Shown piece after piece: positions 26,139-34,417 of a stretch of DNA of 38,805 nucleotides. Origin of the DNA: Candidatus Zipacnadia bacterium (GTDB lineage: Bacteria > Armatimonadota > Zipacnadia > Zipacnadales > UBA5352); assembly GCA_029820945.1 (NCBI GenBank), contig JALGUJ010000033.1:1-38805 (forward strand). The letters are read 5' to 3'. The notes under the pieces are model-generated. The model made no database searches, had not been told where the DNA came from, and saw nothing but the letters and a program-made list of their open reading frames with translations. Made by a program: the position numbers and the translations under genes. The stretch's first letter is position 1. Each line of letters starts with the position of its first letter.

Positions 26139-26208
26139 CCTTGCCGTCGCTGTTGCCGTTGCCGTCGCTTTCGTGGCTGCCGTTGCTTCCGTCGCTTTCG
26201 TGGCTGCC
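26139..26208 (-). repeat. Short direct-repeat tract after the MalG-like gene
   Basis: An exact 20-bp direct repeat occurs at 26162-26181 and 26189-26208 (27-bp period), within a longer imperfect array of GCCGTCGCT and GCCGTTGCC units from 26142. The 12-mer GCCGTTGCCGTC also recurs at 28280-28291 in the spacer on the other side of the permease gene. The tract fills most of the 129-bp spacer and stops at the permease stop codon. Confidence 0.7.
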
Positions 26209-26209
26209 A

Positions 26210-28216
26210 TTACTTCATTTGCGGGATGATAATGCCTCTCAGGATGATGTTCTGGCAGAGAATGAAGACCAGGAGGGTGGGGATGGATGCGAGCACGAAG
26301 GCGGCCATGACCATGTACGGGAACTCCGCCGCCGTCTGCTGGTACTGATACATCCAGACCATGAGCGTCCACATGCGCTCGTCCTGGCAGACCAGAAAGG
26401 CCCACATGAAGCCGCCGTAGGCCGCCAGGAAGGACATCAGGGCCATGTAGGCCATGATGGGCTTGGTCAGGGGCATGGCGATCCGCCAGAAGATGGTCAG
26501 CTCGCCGGCGCCGTCGAGGGTCGCGGACTCGAACAGCTCGCTGGGCAGGCTGTCGAAGAAGCCCTTGAGCAGGAAGATGCTGAAGCCGCTGGCGAGCCCC
26601 GGCAGCACCAGGGCGGCGAAGGTGTTCAGCAGCCCCAGCTCGCGCAGCAGCAGGAAGTTCGGGATCATCGACACCTCGGCCGGGAAGGCCATGGTCGCCA
26701 GCAGGAACAGCAGGATCTGGTGGGTCCGGCGCAGGCGGAAGCGGCTCAGCGCGTAGGCCGCCAGCGGGTTGACGGTCAGGGTCGCCAGGATGCTGAGCAC
26801 CACGAGCACGAAGGTGTTGAAGACCGCGCGGCCCTGGATGGCCATGAAGCTGAACACGCGCTCGAAGTTGAAGGTCAGGCACCCGCGCACGAACGCCCGC
26901 TCGTGCTCCAGGAACTGCGCGTACTCCGCCTGCGCGATGGGCACCTCTGCCTCGTCCATGCTCGACAGATGCCAACCGTAGGCCTCGTTCACGGCCTCGA
27001 CGCTGCCGTAGCGCTCCCACAGAAAGAGCCGGTAGGACCGCTCCGGGTAGACGCGGCAGGTCGCGAGCCACTCGGGGTCCTTGCTGAGCAGGAAGTCGCG
27101 CCAGAGGTTGCGCTCGAGTGGATCGACCGGGGCGCTGCCGGTGTAGGGCACGTCCCACCACGAGGCGTAGTCCCCCTCCACGAAGCGGTTGAAGGCGCCG
27201 ATGTCGCCGAACCGCCCGGAGAGGTACGAGACCCAGTCCCGGTGGAGCACGCCGGGCAGCTCGATCATCCACAGCGGCCACTCGTGGTGGACGAACTCGC
27301 GCCACAGCTCGGCCAGGCGCGGGTTGTCCGGCTCGGTCTCGAAGAAGCGGACCTTGTTGTAGGCGTCCACGTCCAGGCCGGTCGCCTCGTTGAAGGCCGC
27401 GAGGTCGCCCGCGGAGTTCTCCAGGTAGCGCACCCACAGGTGCTGCGCGGTGATGGGCACCTTACGTTCGGGCGGGAGGGCGCGCACGAACTCCAGGTAG
27501 TCCTGCAGGCGCCTCTCGTCGAGCGGCGGCAGCCACTCGCGCAGGTGATACGGCAGCGCCGCCTCGGTGATCATCTTCAGGTAGAAGAAGCTGGTGAAGC
27601 GCGCCTCCTGCCAGGTGTCGGCCATGGCGCGCAGGGCGCCCTTCTCCAGCTCGCGCCACGACATGTCGGCACGCTCGCGGCCGCTCTGTGCAAGGTAGAC
27701 GCGCTCGTACTTCTCGCGAATGAACTGCTGATAGGCCGGGATGGTGAAGCGGCCGAACATGGGCAGCGTCATCAGCGGGTCGAGCGTCGCCAGCCAGTCC
27801 TCGTAGTCGGCCTTGATGGCCTCAAGCTGGCTGCGCCGCGCCGGGCCCGAATAGCGGCCGAGCTGGAACGGAGCGCGCTCGCCAAACCGCGGATCCTCCC
27901 GCATGGCGCGGAAGGACGTCCACTGCGGAGGCGGGCGGTAGGCGGCGGTGAAGAGCCGGAAGTCGCGCGGAAACTCCCGCTGGACACTGAGGTACTTCTC
28001 CGCCAGGTACTTCATGTATCGCTCGCGGCGGTCGAGGAGGTATAGCGGCACGGGACGGTGGCGCTCGTAGTCCCACTCATTGCTCACCGAGCTGGTGAGC
28101 ATGATGAGGAAGGGGATGACCATGGTCAGCCCCCCGAGCGTGAGCAGCAGGTAGCTGCCGCCCAGGAAGCCCATGACCGGCGCGCTCTTTCGTCCGACCT
28201 TCGGTACGATTGGCAT
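26210..28216 (-). CDS. MalG-like sugar ABC permease with a large periplasmic insert
   Basis: The 668-residue product is a CUT1 inner-membrane permease more than twice the usual MalG length (about 280 aa). A first membrane helix lies at 16-42. A soluble insert follows at about 45-460, and the canonical core resumes at 466-655 with five further helices. The EAA loop contacting the ATPase is ESATLDGAGELTIFWRIAMP (563-582). The insert carries five degenerate copies of an aromatic-x2-aromatic-L-x2-R/K-Y/F-G-x-I/V-x-A-x-N motif (66-80, 162-173, 261-277, 328-343, 395-411), for example FLWERYGSVEAVNEAYG. By topology the insert should face the periplasm, next to the fused binding protein. It might clamp large oligosaccharides or dock the binding domain. 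Confidence 0.82.
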   Translation of the reverse strand: MPIVPKVGRKSAPVMGFLGGSYLLLTLGGLTMVIPFLIMLTSSVSNEWDYERHRPVPLYLLDRRERYMKYLAEKYLSVQREFPRDFRLFTAAYRPPPQWTSFRAMREDPRFGERAPFQLGRYSGPARRSQLEAIKADYEDWLATLDPLMTLPMFGRFTIPAYQQFIREKYERVYLAQSGRERADMSWRELEKGALRAMADTWQEARFTSFFYLKMITEAALPYHLREWLPPLDERRLQDYLEFVRALPPERKVPITAQHLWVRYLENSAGDLAAFNEATGLDVDAYNKVRFFETEPDNPRLAELWREFVHHEWPLWMIELPGVLHRDWVSYLSGRFGDIGAFNRFVEGDYASWWDVPYTGSAPVDPLERNLWRDFLLSKDPEWLATCRVYPERSYRLFLWERYGSVEAVNEAYGWHLSSMDEAEVPIAQAEYAQFLEHERAFVRGCLTFNFERVFSFMAIQGRAVFNTFVLVVLSILATLTVNPLAAYALSRFRLRRTHQILLFLLATMAFPAEVSMIPNFLLLRELGLLNTFAALVLPGLASGFSIFLLKGFFDSLPSELFESATLDGAGELTIFWRIAMPLTKPIMAYMALMSFLAAYGGFMWAFLVCQDERMWTLMVWMYQYQQTAAEFPYMVMAAFVLASIPTLLVFILCQNIILRGIIIPQMK

Positions 28217-28309
28217 GATATTAGGTCACGTCGTCGCTGCGTCCCTTCGCCGCCCTGCGGCTGATGCCGTCGCCCGCCAGCCGTTGCCGTCAGTCGTTGC
28301 TGTGAGGAG

Positions 28310-28349
28310 GGGCGGGCTTCCTTGCCCGCCCGGCCGTTGTCCTGGCCGG
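28310..28349 (-). other. Tandem hairpins between the two permease genes
   Basis: GGGCGGGC (28310-28317) pairs perfectly with GCCCGCCC (28324-28331), and CCGGCC (28330-28335) with GGCCGG (28344-28349). They sit in the 173-bp spacer between the fused binding protein/permease gene and the MalG-like gene. In other maltose-type operons such hairpins stabilise upstream mRNA and set expression ratios; that role here is inferred. Confidence 0.5.
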
Positions 28350-28389
28350 TCGCCATCCGCGATGCACGCTTCGCGCTCGCCGGCTCCTG

Positions 28390-31131
28390 TCACTCCTCCG
28401 CCCGCCGGAACTCGACCCTGCGCAGGATGCGCAGTTGCCAGACGGTGAAGCCGATGAGCATGCTGCCGAGCACCCACGCCGTCGCGGTCGCGGGGCCGAA
28501 CTTCAGGTCGGCGTAGGCGGTGTACCAGATGTGCAGGCTCAACACGCGGGTCCCGGCCGCACCGCCGGTCATCACGAAGATGTTCTGCATCTGGTGGAAC
28601 GTGCCGATGAAGGCGCCCACGAAGTTGATGACGATGAGCGGGTAGAGCATGGGCAACGTGACGTGGCGGATCTTCTGCCACAGTCCCGCGCCGTCGATCT
28701 CCGCGGCCTCGTACAGCTCATCGGGCACGGTCTTGAGCGCCGCCAGGTAGATCAGGCTGGCCATGCCAGTGCTCGCCCAGAGGATCGGCAGCACCACGCA
28801 GATCGGCGCCCAGAACTCGTTGCCCAGCCAGTCGATGGGCGCCATGTCGGCGCCGAAGAGCGACGCCGCGCCCAGCACCACCTGGTTGAGCAGGCCCTGG
28901 GGAGAGCCTTCGAAGAGTTGCTTCCACAGCAGCATGATCACCACGCCGCTGCAGACCTGCGGCAGGAAGAAGACGGTGCGGAAGAACTGCTTCAGCCGCG
29001 GGATCTCGTTGAGCATGATGGCGAGAACGATGGGGGCGAGAAAGGTGAGCCCGAGCGCGACTGTCACGTACTTGAGCGTGGCGATGACGGACTGCTGAAA
29101 CTGCTGGTCGAGGATAACATTGATGAAGTTGTCGAGCCCGATCCAGGTGCGCTCGCCCATCAGGCGGTAGTCCATGAAGGCCATGGCCGTGCCACGGATC
29201 AGCGGGTAGTAGGCCCACAGTGCGATTGAAGCCAGCGCGGGGAAGAGCAGCGCCCAGGGCAGCCAGCGGACGTAGACGTTACGCGCCGCGCCCGCCCCCG
29301 CGCCGCGGCCCTCCTCCGCGGCCTTAACGGCCTCCGCCGTCTTGTGGCGCAGCTCCCGCACGAGAAGCAGAGTAAAGACCGCGAGGAGCGCGAAGGCCAG
29401 GGCCACCAGGCCCATCGCCCAGCGGCGGTAGACCGCCATTTCCTCCTCGGGGCGCGAGCGCATGATGTAGCTGTTCGCGCGCCGCTCGGCATCGCGCAGG
29501 GCCGCCTGGTAGTCGAACTCGGGGTCGCGCGCGATGTTGTCGAAGATGGCGGCCAGATCGTTGCGCGCGACCTGCAGCCAGTCAGGGTTCCACGGCTCGT
29601 AGCGGCGGTAGCGCAGGATGCGCCGGTAGTCGCGCCGCCAGTGCTCAGGGATCTCGGGGATGTACTCCTCCAGGCCCGCCGCGCGCAGCTCCTGGGGGGT
29701 CGTGAACATCGCCAGGCCCTGCTGAACCATGTAGCGGGTGTACATGGCCTTCCCCAGGTCGCTGCCCAGGCTGGAGGCGATGGTCCAGGCCTTCCGGCGC
29801 TTGACGCGATGGCGCTCCCCGGCCAGCGATGGGCTCAGGCCCAGCCAGTGCGGGTTGAGATAGAGCGCCGGCGGCAGGCTCGGCTCGCGCGGCGGCACCG
29901 CCCAGAACCCGAGCTGGTCCGGGCGCACCTCCAGCCGGCTGGTCAGGTCCACGGTTCCCACGCCCGCCTGGAAGCAGACGATCTCGCCCCGCTCGAACAG
30001 CTCGTTCTTGTGCACCGGATCCTCGGTGGTGTAGGTGCGGGCCACGCCCCGGATGATGTCATCGTCGCCGAAGCGCACCGGTCTACCGTCGCCGGGGCGC
30101 TCGACCGCGCCGCGCTCGATGTCCGCGTCGGTGAGGTCGATCGGCTCTTCGGTCCGCGGGTCGCGGATCCACGGCTGGTAGAAGCAGCGCCACAGGAAGT
30201 CGTAGGCGGCGATGACCTCCGGCGTGGTGAATGTCACCCGCCACTCGCTGGGCAGGTGCGCGAGACCCTCGCCTGTATCCGGGTCGATGAAGTCAAGCTC
30301 CTCCTTGGGGTACCAGTGCGTCTTCCCGGTGCGCGGGTTGGTCTTGCCCTCCAGCACGAAGTTCCCGCCAGAGGCCCAGACCCAGGGGTAGAGGTAGATG
30401 TGGTAGCGATGCAGGTAGAGCCCCCACCGGCCCGACTGCTTCTCGGCGCCCTCGATCTCAAGCTCCGGCCAGGTGAGCTTCTGCATGCGCCGGAAGAAGT
30501 CGTCCCAGCTATCGGGGGGCTCCTCGCTGACCCCGTAGTGGCGCAGCAGGTCCTTGCGGTACATCAGGCCGACGTAGTCCGCGCGGCGGGCGGGGACCGA
30601 GTACACGATGCCGTCCTGGGTCACGATCTTGCGCTGGATGGGGTCGAGCTGCTTCCAGTAGTCCCAGGTCGCCTCGTCGTCATCGATTCGGCCGTTGAGG
30701 TCGCGCTCGCCGTTGGGCAGGAGCTTCGGGGAGCCATCGGCCAGCATGCCGTCGTGGCCGATGAACTCATTCAGCGGCAGCAGGAAGCCCTGCTCGCGGA
30801 AGGAGGCGACCTGGTTGGTCCACATGTTGAAGACGTCCGGGCCGGCACCGGTGGCAAAGGCCATGATCTTGCCGGAGGTGTAGCCCATGCCGCCCTGCAC
30901 CTGCAGGGGCGAGAAGCGGGTGCAGATGATACTGGGGTCGCGCCGCATCACCTCGAAGCAGACGAGGGGGATATCCCAGCGGCCGTTGGGGTCGTACCAC
31001 TCGACCTTGATCTCGTACTGGGGCTCGTCCTGCGCGTACACGCCCACCCGGCCGGGCCACACCACCAGCCCGGTCAGGCACACGGCCGCCGCTTTTCCCA
31101 ACGTGCTCATCCCCAGCGTCCGATCACCCAT
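28390..31131 (-). CDS. Sugar-binding protein fused to a MalF-like permease
   Basis: The 913-residue protein joins two parts normally encoded separately. Residues 11-34 are a signal or anchor segment. About 35-560 form a CUT1 solute-binding protein (KIMAFATGAGPDVFNMW, GIVYSVPARRADYVGLMYRKD, WASGGNFVLEG). Helix 571-592 then crosses the membrane, a charged Ala/Gly-rich cytoplasmic linker (593-618) follows, and 623-905 is a six-helix MalF-type permease with EAA motif EAAEIDGAGLWQKIRHVTLP (808-827). The binding domain is therefore tethered. The partner permease lies downstream, and the ATPase is not in this window. An ATG at 31110 is an alternative start; 31131 overlaps an upstream reading frame's stop (TGA 31124-31126). 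The ligand is probably an oligosaccharide released by the neighbouring lyase. Confidence 0.85.
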   Translation of the reverse strand: MGDRTLGMSTLGKAAAVCLTGLVVWPGRVGVYAQDEPQYEIKVEWYDPNGRWDIPLVCFEVMRRDPSIICTRFSPLQVQGGMGYTSGKIMAFATGAGPDVFNMWTNQVASFREQGFLLPLNEFIGHDGMLADGSPKLLPNGERDLNGRIDDDEATWDYWKQLDPIQRKIVTQDGIVYSVPARRADYVGLMYRKDLLRHYGVSEEPPDSWDDFFRRMQKLTWPELEIEGAEKQSGRWGLYLHRYHIYLYPWVWASGGNFVLEGKTNPRTGKTHWYPKEELDFIDPDTGEGLAHLPSEWRVTFTTPEVIAAYDFLWRCFYQPWIRDPRTEEPIDLTDADIERGAVERPGDGRPVRFGDDDIIRGVARTYTTEDPVHKNELFERGEIVCFQAGVGTVDLTSRLEVRPDQLGFWAVPPREPSLPPALYLNPHWLGLSPSLAGERHRVKRRKAWTIASSLGSDLGKAMYTRYMVQQGLAMFTTPQELRAAGLEEYIPEIPEHWRRDYRRILRYRRYEPWNPDWLQVARNDLAAIFDNIARDPEFDYQAALRDAERRANSYIMRSRPEEEMAVYRRWAMGLVALAFALLAVFTLLLVRELRHKTAEAVKAAEEGRGAGAGAARNVYVRWLPWALLFPALASIALWAYYPLIRGTAMAFMDYRLMGERTWIGLDNFINVILDQQFQQSVIATLKYVTVALGLTFLAPIVLAIMLNEIPRLKQFFRTVFFLPQVCSGVVIMLLWKQLFEGSPQGLLNQVVLGAASLFGADMAPIDWLGNEFWAPICVVLPILWASTGMASLIYLAALKTVPDELYEAAEIDGAGLWQKIRHVTLPMLYPLIVINFVGAFIGTFHQMQNIFVMTGGAAGTRVLSLHIWYTAYADLKFGPATATAWVLGSMLIGFTVWQLRILRRVEFRRAEE

Positions 31132-31319
31132 CTGCGACGCGCAGTGTGATGCGCACTACGCGTGTATTGAAGTGGGCGTCGTTCCACCAGCCGTCGAGGT
31201 TCTCAGGGGCATATTCGGCCCGTCGCCGGGGCCGACCACAACATCGAGCTGCCCCGCGCCAGGATCGAGGTCGCCGCCGCCACGACCGTCGCTGCGGCGG
31301 CAAGGTCTGGATCGAGCAT
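31124..31319 (-). CDS. Possible small frameshifted gene (about 64 aa)
   Basis: An ATG at 31319, 7 nt after the LamG gene's stop and preceded by GAGGAGGAG, opens a 38-codon frame (MLDPDLAAAATVVAAATSIL, then a short polar stretch). It ends at TGA 31203-31205. The last sense codon is CCC. A +1 slip on CCC-T continues as ENLDGWWNDAHFNTRVVRI and ends at TGA 31124-31126, overlapping the ATG of the next gene. Both ends are therefore placed as expected for a coupled operon gene. It may be a programmed +1 frameshift, a recent frameshift mutation or a sequencing error; no family is recognised. Confidence 0.3.
31273..31301 (-). other. Hairpin downstream of the LamG-protein gene
   Basis: GCCGCCGC (31273-31280) and GCGGCGGC (31294-31301) pair perfectly over 8 bp with a 13-nt loop, starting about 26 nt after the LamG-protein stop. 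There is no T tract. It overlaps the possible frameshifted small gene, so it may be an RNA element or simply coding sequence. Confidence 0.35.
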
Positions 31320-31326
31320 CGCCGGC

Positions 31327-34107
31327 TCACCACTCCTCCTCGTAGGCCCGGCGGACCTGCTCCGGCGTCAGCGCCGAAGTGTGCAGGCGCAGCGGCCCCA
31401 TGTCCCCGGCGTAGTAGTCGCGCTCGGAGTACCACCCGCCCACGTGGAACTGCCACGTGTAGGCGAAGAACTCGAAGCCCATGGCGTCCGCGTCGTAGGC
31501 CATCTCGTCCGCCATCTCGCCATTGACGTACATCCGCGCCACGCCATCGCCGTGCGTGAACACGAGGTGCGTCCACTCACCGACGGGGATCATCTGCTCG
31601 AACTTAATCTCCTCCGCGCGGTAGACCTGGTTGAGGTAGACGAGGCGCAGGTGGTTCTCCGGCGCGTTGGCCTCGTCCAGCCATACGCGCGGGTAGCGCC
31701 GGAAGTGGAAGACGCTCATGCGCGTCTCCTCCTCGGGCATCTCCGCGGGGCGCAGCCACAGCTCGTAGCTGAACTCGGCCAGCGGGAAGACGGTGCGCTG
31801 GTTGATGTCGTCCACCGCGCCGCGCAGAGGCTCCAGGATGGGCTTGATGGGCAGAATGCCGGCGTCGTCCACGCCATCGAAGCGCAGCAGGCCCCGGCCC
31901 TCCTCCTCCACCCAGGCCGGCCCGTCCAGGTACAGCGCGTGCCCGTGCCGGCTCTCGTCGTAGATGGCCCGCAGCGGCTCCTCGCTCATCGCCAGGTCGA
32001 TGACGCGGTCCTCCGCCGGCTCCAGGCCCTCCGGCACCTCGAAGACCGTGACCTCCGGCTGCTCGCCCTCGTCCAGTGCCGTCAGAGCCACGTCATCGAG
32101 CCAGACCCGGCCCACCCCATCCAGCTCGAAGGTGAGGGTGGTCGAGTCGCGGCGCTTGAGCACATCGGTCACGAACGAGAACGGCGTCCAGTCGCTGGTG
32201 CCTCTCGCGCCGATGTAGAAGACCTGCTCGGGCTCGGGGCCGTAGGAGTACTTGATGCGCGCCTGCAGGCCACGCCCGCGCACGTCCTGCGACCTCACCC
32301 AGCCGCGCAGCCACCATCGCTCCGCGAACTGCTCGACGGCGTACTGATAGACCTGCACGCGCGCGTTGGCCGGGCCGTCGATGCGCAGCGAGTGGCTGTC
32401 ATCGCGGCCTACGCCCCCCTCCACCTCGCCCTCCTCCCAGACCATGGTCGAGGTCGGCTCGGCGCGCGTGGAGGTCAGGTCAAAGGTGGTCCCGCCGGGA
32501 TCGAAGGCCGCGTAGACGTCCTCCGAGGCGCGCACCTTCGGCGCAAGCTCACTCGCCGCGAATGCCTGCTCCGCCTCGGCCGGGGACATTCCGGTGAGCG
32601 TGAGCGTGTAGTCGCGCTCGGTGCCCGGCTGGAGCTTGATGTGCGCGCCCTCCTCCTTCTGATGGAAGTCGTAGCCCCAATGGCAGAGGCCGAGGCGGAA
32701 CTCCCGCTCCGGCTCGGGCTCCCATCCCATCTCGATGCGCCAGGTCGGGCAGACCGCCGGGTCGGGGTAGAGGAAGCTCGTCAGGTCGCCCCAGCGGCTG
32801 GGCTGGTTGTTGAAGTCGGGGCTGAGGTAGTCGATGAGCGGATAGCGCTGCCAGTCACCGTCCGGGCCCTGGAAGACGTGCCACTGATGGCCCGCCCAGT
32901 TCCACCGGTGCTGCACGCCCGCGCCCGGCGCGCGGTTGTTGTACGTGAGGGGGTCGGTGATCTCGAAGTACCAGAAGTTGGTGGGCTCCTCGTAGAGGAA
33001 GCGGACGCGCACGTCGTAGCGGTAGGCGTAGGCGCCGCGCTCGGCGTCCCAGGAGATCGTGCAGGTCTCGTCCGCGTGGGCCACGCCCGGCTCTTCGAGC
33101 GTGAAGTCGAAGACCAGGCGCTCGCCCTGCTCCTGCACCGCCAGCCCGGCCGGCAGCTCGCCGACCAGCGGCAGCACGCGCAGGTTCACCTTCGGCCCGA
33201 CCCAGGCGTAGTACTCCGGCCGCCAGCCCGGGCGCAGCCGGACCGCCTCCTGGAAGAGCGCGCCGCGGTTGCCCTTGTACTTGGGGTCCAGCCCCTGCTG
33301 CCAGTAGCGGATGACCGGCTCGCGACCGTCGAAGATGATGACGCCCTCGGCCGGCTCCTGGCCGAAGGCCGGATGCCCGAGCATCAGGCCCTCGGTGGTC
33401 TCGATGTGGAAGCTGGGCTCATGGGGCGGCGCCCGGCGTCCTGACGGCTCGAACGCCTGGACTTCGAAGTCCTCGAAGCGCACGGTGCTCGACAGCACCC
33501 CCAGGCCGAGCCGGCCGCCCTCGTGCGGCAGCGTGCGGTCCCAGTAGTCCATGACCCGGCGGCCGTCGAGGGAGGCGACGAAGTGGGCGCCGTCCGCCAG
33601 GATGTCGAGATCATGGCGGGTGCCGACGGACAGGTCGCAGGGGATCAGTTGCAGGAAGCCGCCCGTGGAGTCCCAGAGCGCGATCTCGCCTCTGTGCGCG
33701 GAGACCTGCACGCGGTAGAAGTGCAGCGGGTCGCGCCAGCGCAGGATCACGCCCGCGTCCCATCCGGGGAGGTTCTCGCCCCAGTGGAAGCCCCATCGCT
33801 GGCAGCCACCGGGCAGGCGCCCGTCTCGGCCGGAGCTTTGCTCGACCGTGAAGGCGACACTGACGCGCTGGGCCGGGCCCTGCTCTCCCGGCGTCACGCG
33901 CTGGCTCCAGAAGCGGGTCAGGCCGGTCCCCACGGCGGCGCGCTCCTGCGTGGCCCACTCGCCGTGCGGCGGCCTCTCGGTGTCCGATCCCTCGAGGCTG
34001 TCGGCCACAGTCCACTGCTCGACGGGGGGCGCGCCCCACTCAGAACGGGCGACCCCCGGGCTCAGCAGCAACGCGCCCACCATCAGTCCGGTCATGGCCC
34101 TCGTCAT
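31327..34107 (-). CDS. Large secreted protein with a C-terminal LamG domain
   Basis: The 926-residue product has a Sec signal (MTRAMTGLMVGALLLSPGVARS). Residues about 80-215 resemble a concanavalin-like fold seen in DUF1080/3-keto-disaccharide-hydrolase-type domains (VILRWRDPLHFYRVQVSA, HDLDILADGAHFVASLDG). The middle (about 230-550) is Trp/Tyr-rich beta sequence without a family I can name. About 575-680 look like a CBM4_9-type jelly roll (VQVYQYAVEQFAERWWLRGW, LDGVGRVWLDDVAL). About 740-926 form a LamG/laminin-G-like domain (FSYELWLRPAEMP, GEWTHLVFTHGDGVARMYVNGE). No catalytic residues can be assigned; cell-surface glycan binding or an unrecognised hydrolase are both possible. It is first in the minus-strand cluster, so its upstream region should hold the promoter. 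Confidence 0.65.
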   Translation of the reverse strand: MTRAMTGLMVGALLLSPGVARSEWGAPPVEQWTVADSLEGSDTERPPHGEWATQERAAVGTGLTRFWSQRVTPGEQGPAQRVSVAFTVEQSSGRDGRLPGGCQRWGFHWGENLPGWDAGVILRWRDPLHFYRVQVSAHRGEIALWDSTGGFLQLIPCDLSVGTRHDLDILADGAHFVASLDGRRVMDYWDRTLPHEGGRLGLGVLSSTVRFEDFEVQAFEPSGRRAPPHEPSFHIETTEGLMLGHPAFGQEPAEGVIIFDGREPVIRYWQQGLDPKYKGNRGALFQEAVRLRPGWRPEYYAWVGPKVNLRVLPLVGELPAGLAVQEQGERLVFDFTLEEPGVAHADETCTISWDAERGAYAYRYDVRVRFLYEEPTNFWYFEITDPLTYNNRAPGAGVQHRWNWAGHQWHVFQGPDGDWQRYPLIDYLSPDFNNQPSRWGDLTSFLYPDPAVCPTWRIEMGWEPEPEREFRLGLCHWGYDFHQKEEGAHIKLQPGTERDYTLTLTGMSPAEAEQAFAASELAPKVRASEDVYAAFDPGGTTFDLTSTRAEPTSTMVWEEGEVEGGVGRDDSHSLRIDGPANARVQVYQYAVEQFAERWWLRGWVRSQDVRGRGLQARIKYSYGPEPEQVFYIGARGTSDWTPFSFVTDVLKRRDSTTLTFELDGVGRVWLDDVALTALDEGEQPEVTVFEVPEGLEPAEDRVIDLAMSEEPLRAIYDESRHGHALYLDGPAWVEEEGRGLLRFDGVDDAGILPIKPILEPLRGAVDDINQRTVFPLAEFSYELWLRPAEMPEEETRMSVFHFRRYPRVWLDEANAPENHLRLVYLNQVYRAEEIKFEQMIPVGEWTHLVFTHGDGVARMYVNGEMADEMAYDADAMGFEFFAYTWQFHVGGWYSERDYYAGDMGPLRLHTSALTPEQVRRAYEEEW

Positions 34108-34417
34108 CGGCGCTCATGCTCCTCGACATCGGCGGCGCACGGTCTGTTGTTCCGCCACTTCTCCCGCGCTCGGCCGACACCTGCGAGCGCGGCCCGCCTC
34201 CCATGAGCCGCCCGAGCGCGCTCACGCTTGCCCGGCCGCCGATGAGCTGCAGCACCCGGTTGCGCGGCAAGCGGAGCGAACTCGGAGCTGCCCAGCGTGC
34301 ACCGCCGATGGAACCAGAACGGGCGCTTGATGTCTCATAGTCTACGAGGTGCCGGTCGCCAGGTTCGCGGCCCGGTTCATCGACTCCAGACGGGGGGCGA
34401 AGGGGAGTCACGGTGGC
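34108..34417. other. Divergent intergenic region between the LamG-protein and TPR genes
   Basis: About 310 bp separate two divergently read genes, so both promoters should lie here. I see no convincing -35/-10 pair on either strand; TTGATG (34327-34332) and CATAGT (34336-34341) are too close together to pair. On the minus strand an ATG at 34117 behind GAGGAG opens a 25-codon frame that overlaps the LamG-protein start and could be a leader peptide. The upstream part is GC-rich and otherwise featureless. Confidence 0.4.

Noticed and set aside
26127..26229. Ala/Thr/Lys-repeat peptide readable from the repeat tract
   Set aside because: It is only an out-of-frame reading through the intergenic direct repeats after the permease stop codon.
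24275..28045. A 1256-codon open frame on the + strand antisense to the lyase and permease genes
   Set aside because: It is rich in His/Val/Leu/Arg without domain structure and lies opposite two well-supported genes; it reflects third-position GC bias.
29330..29430. Idea that the 913-aa transporter is two genes split near the tether helix
   Set aside because: The frame is continuous, with no stop and no good ribosome binding site at the junction; the helix plus charged linker make a sensible topology.
29344..31149. A 601-codon + strand frame opposite the binding protein/permease fusion
   Set aside because: No signal, domain or start context; the minus-strand product matches transporter families with correct EAA and membrane segments.
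31381..33444. A 687-codon + strand frame opposite the LamG-domain gene
   Set aside because: Composition is that of a reverse-complement frame, with no motifs or ribosome binding site.
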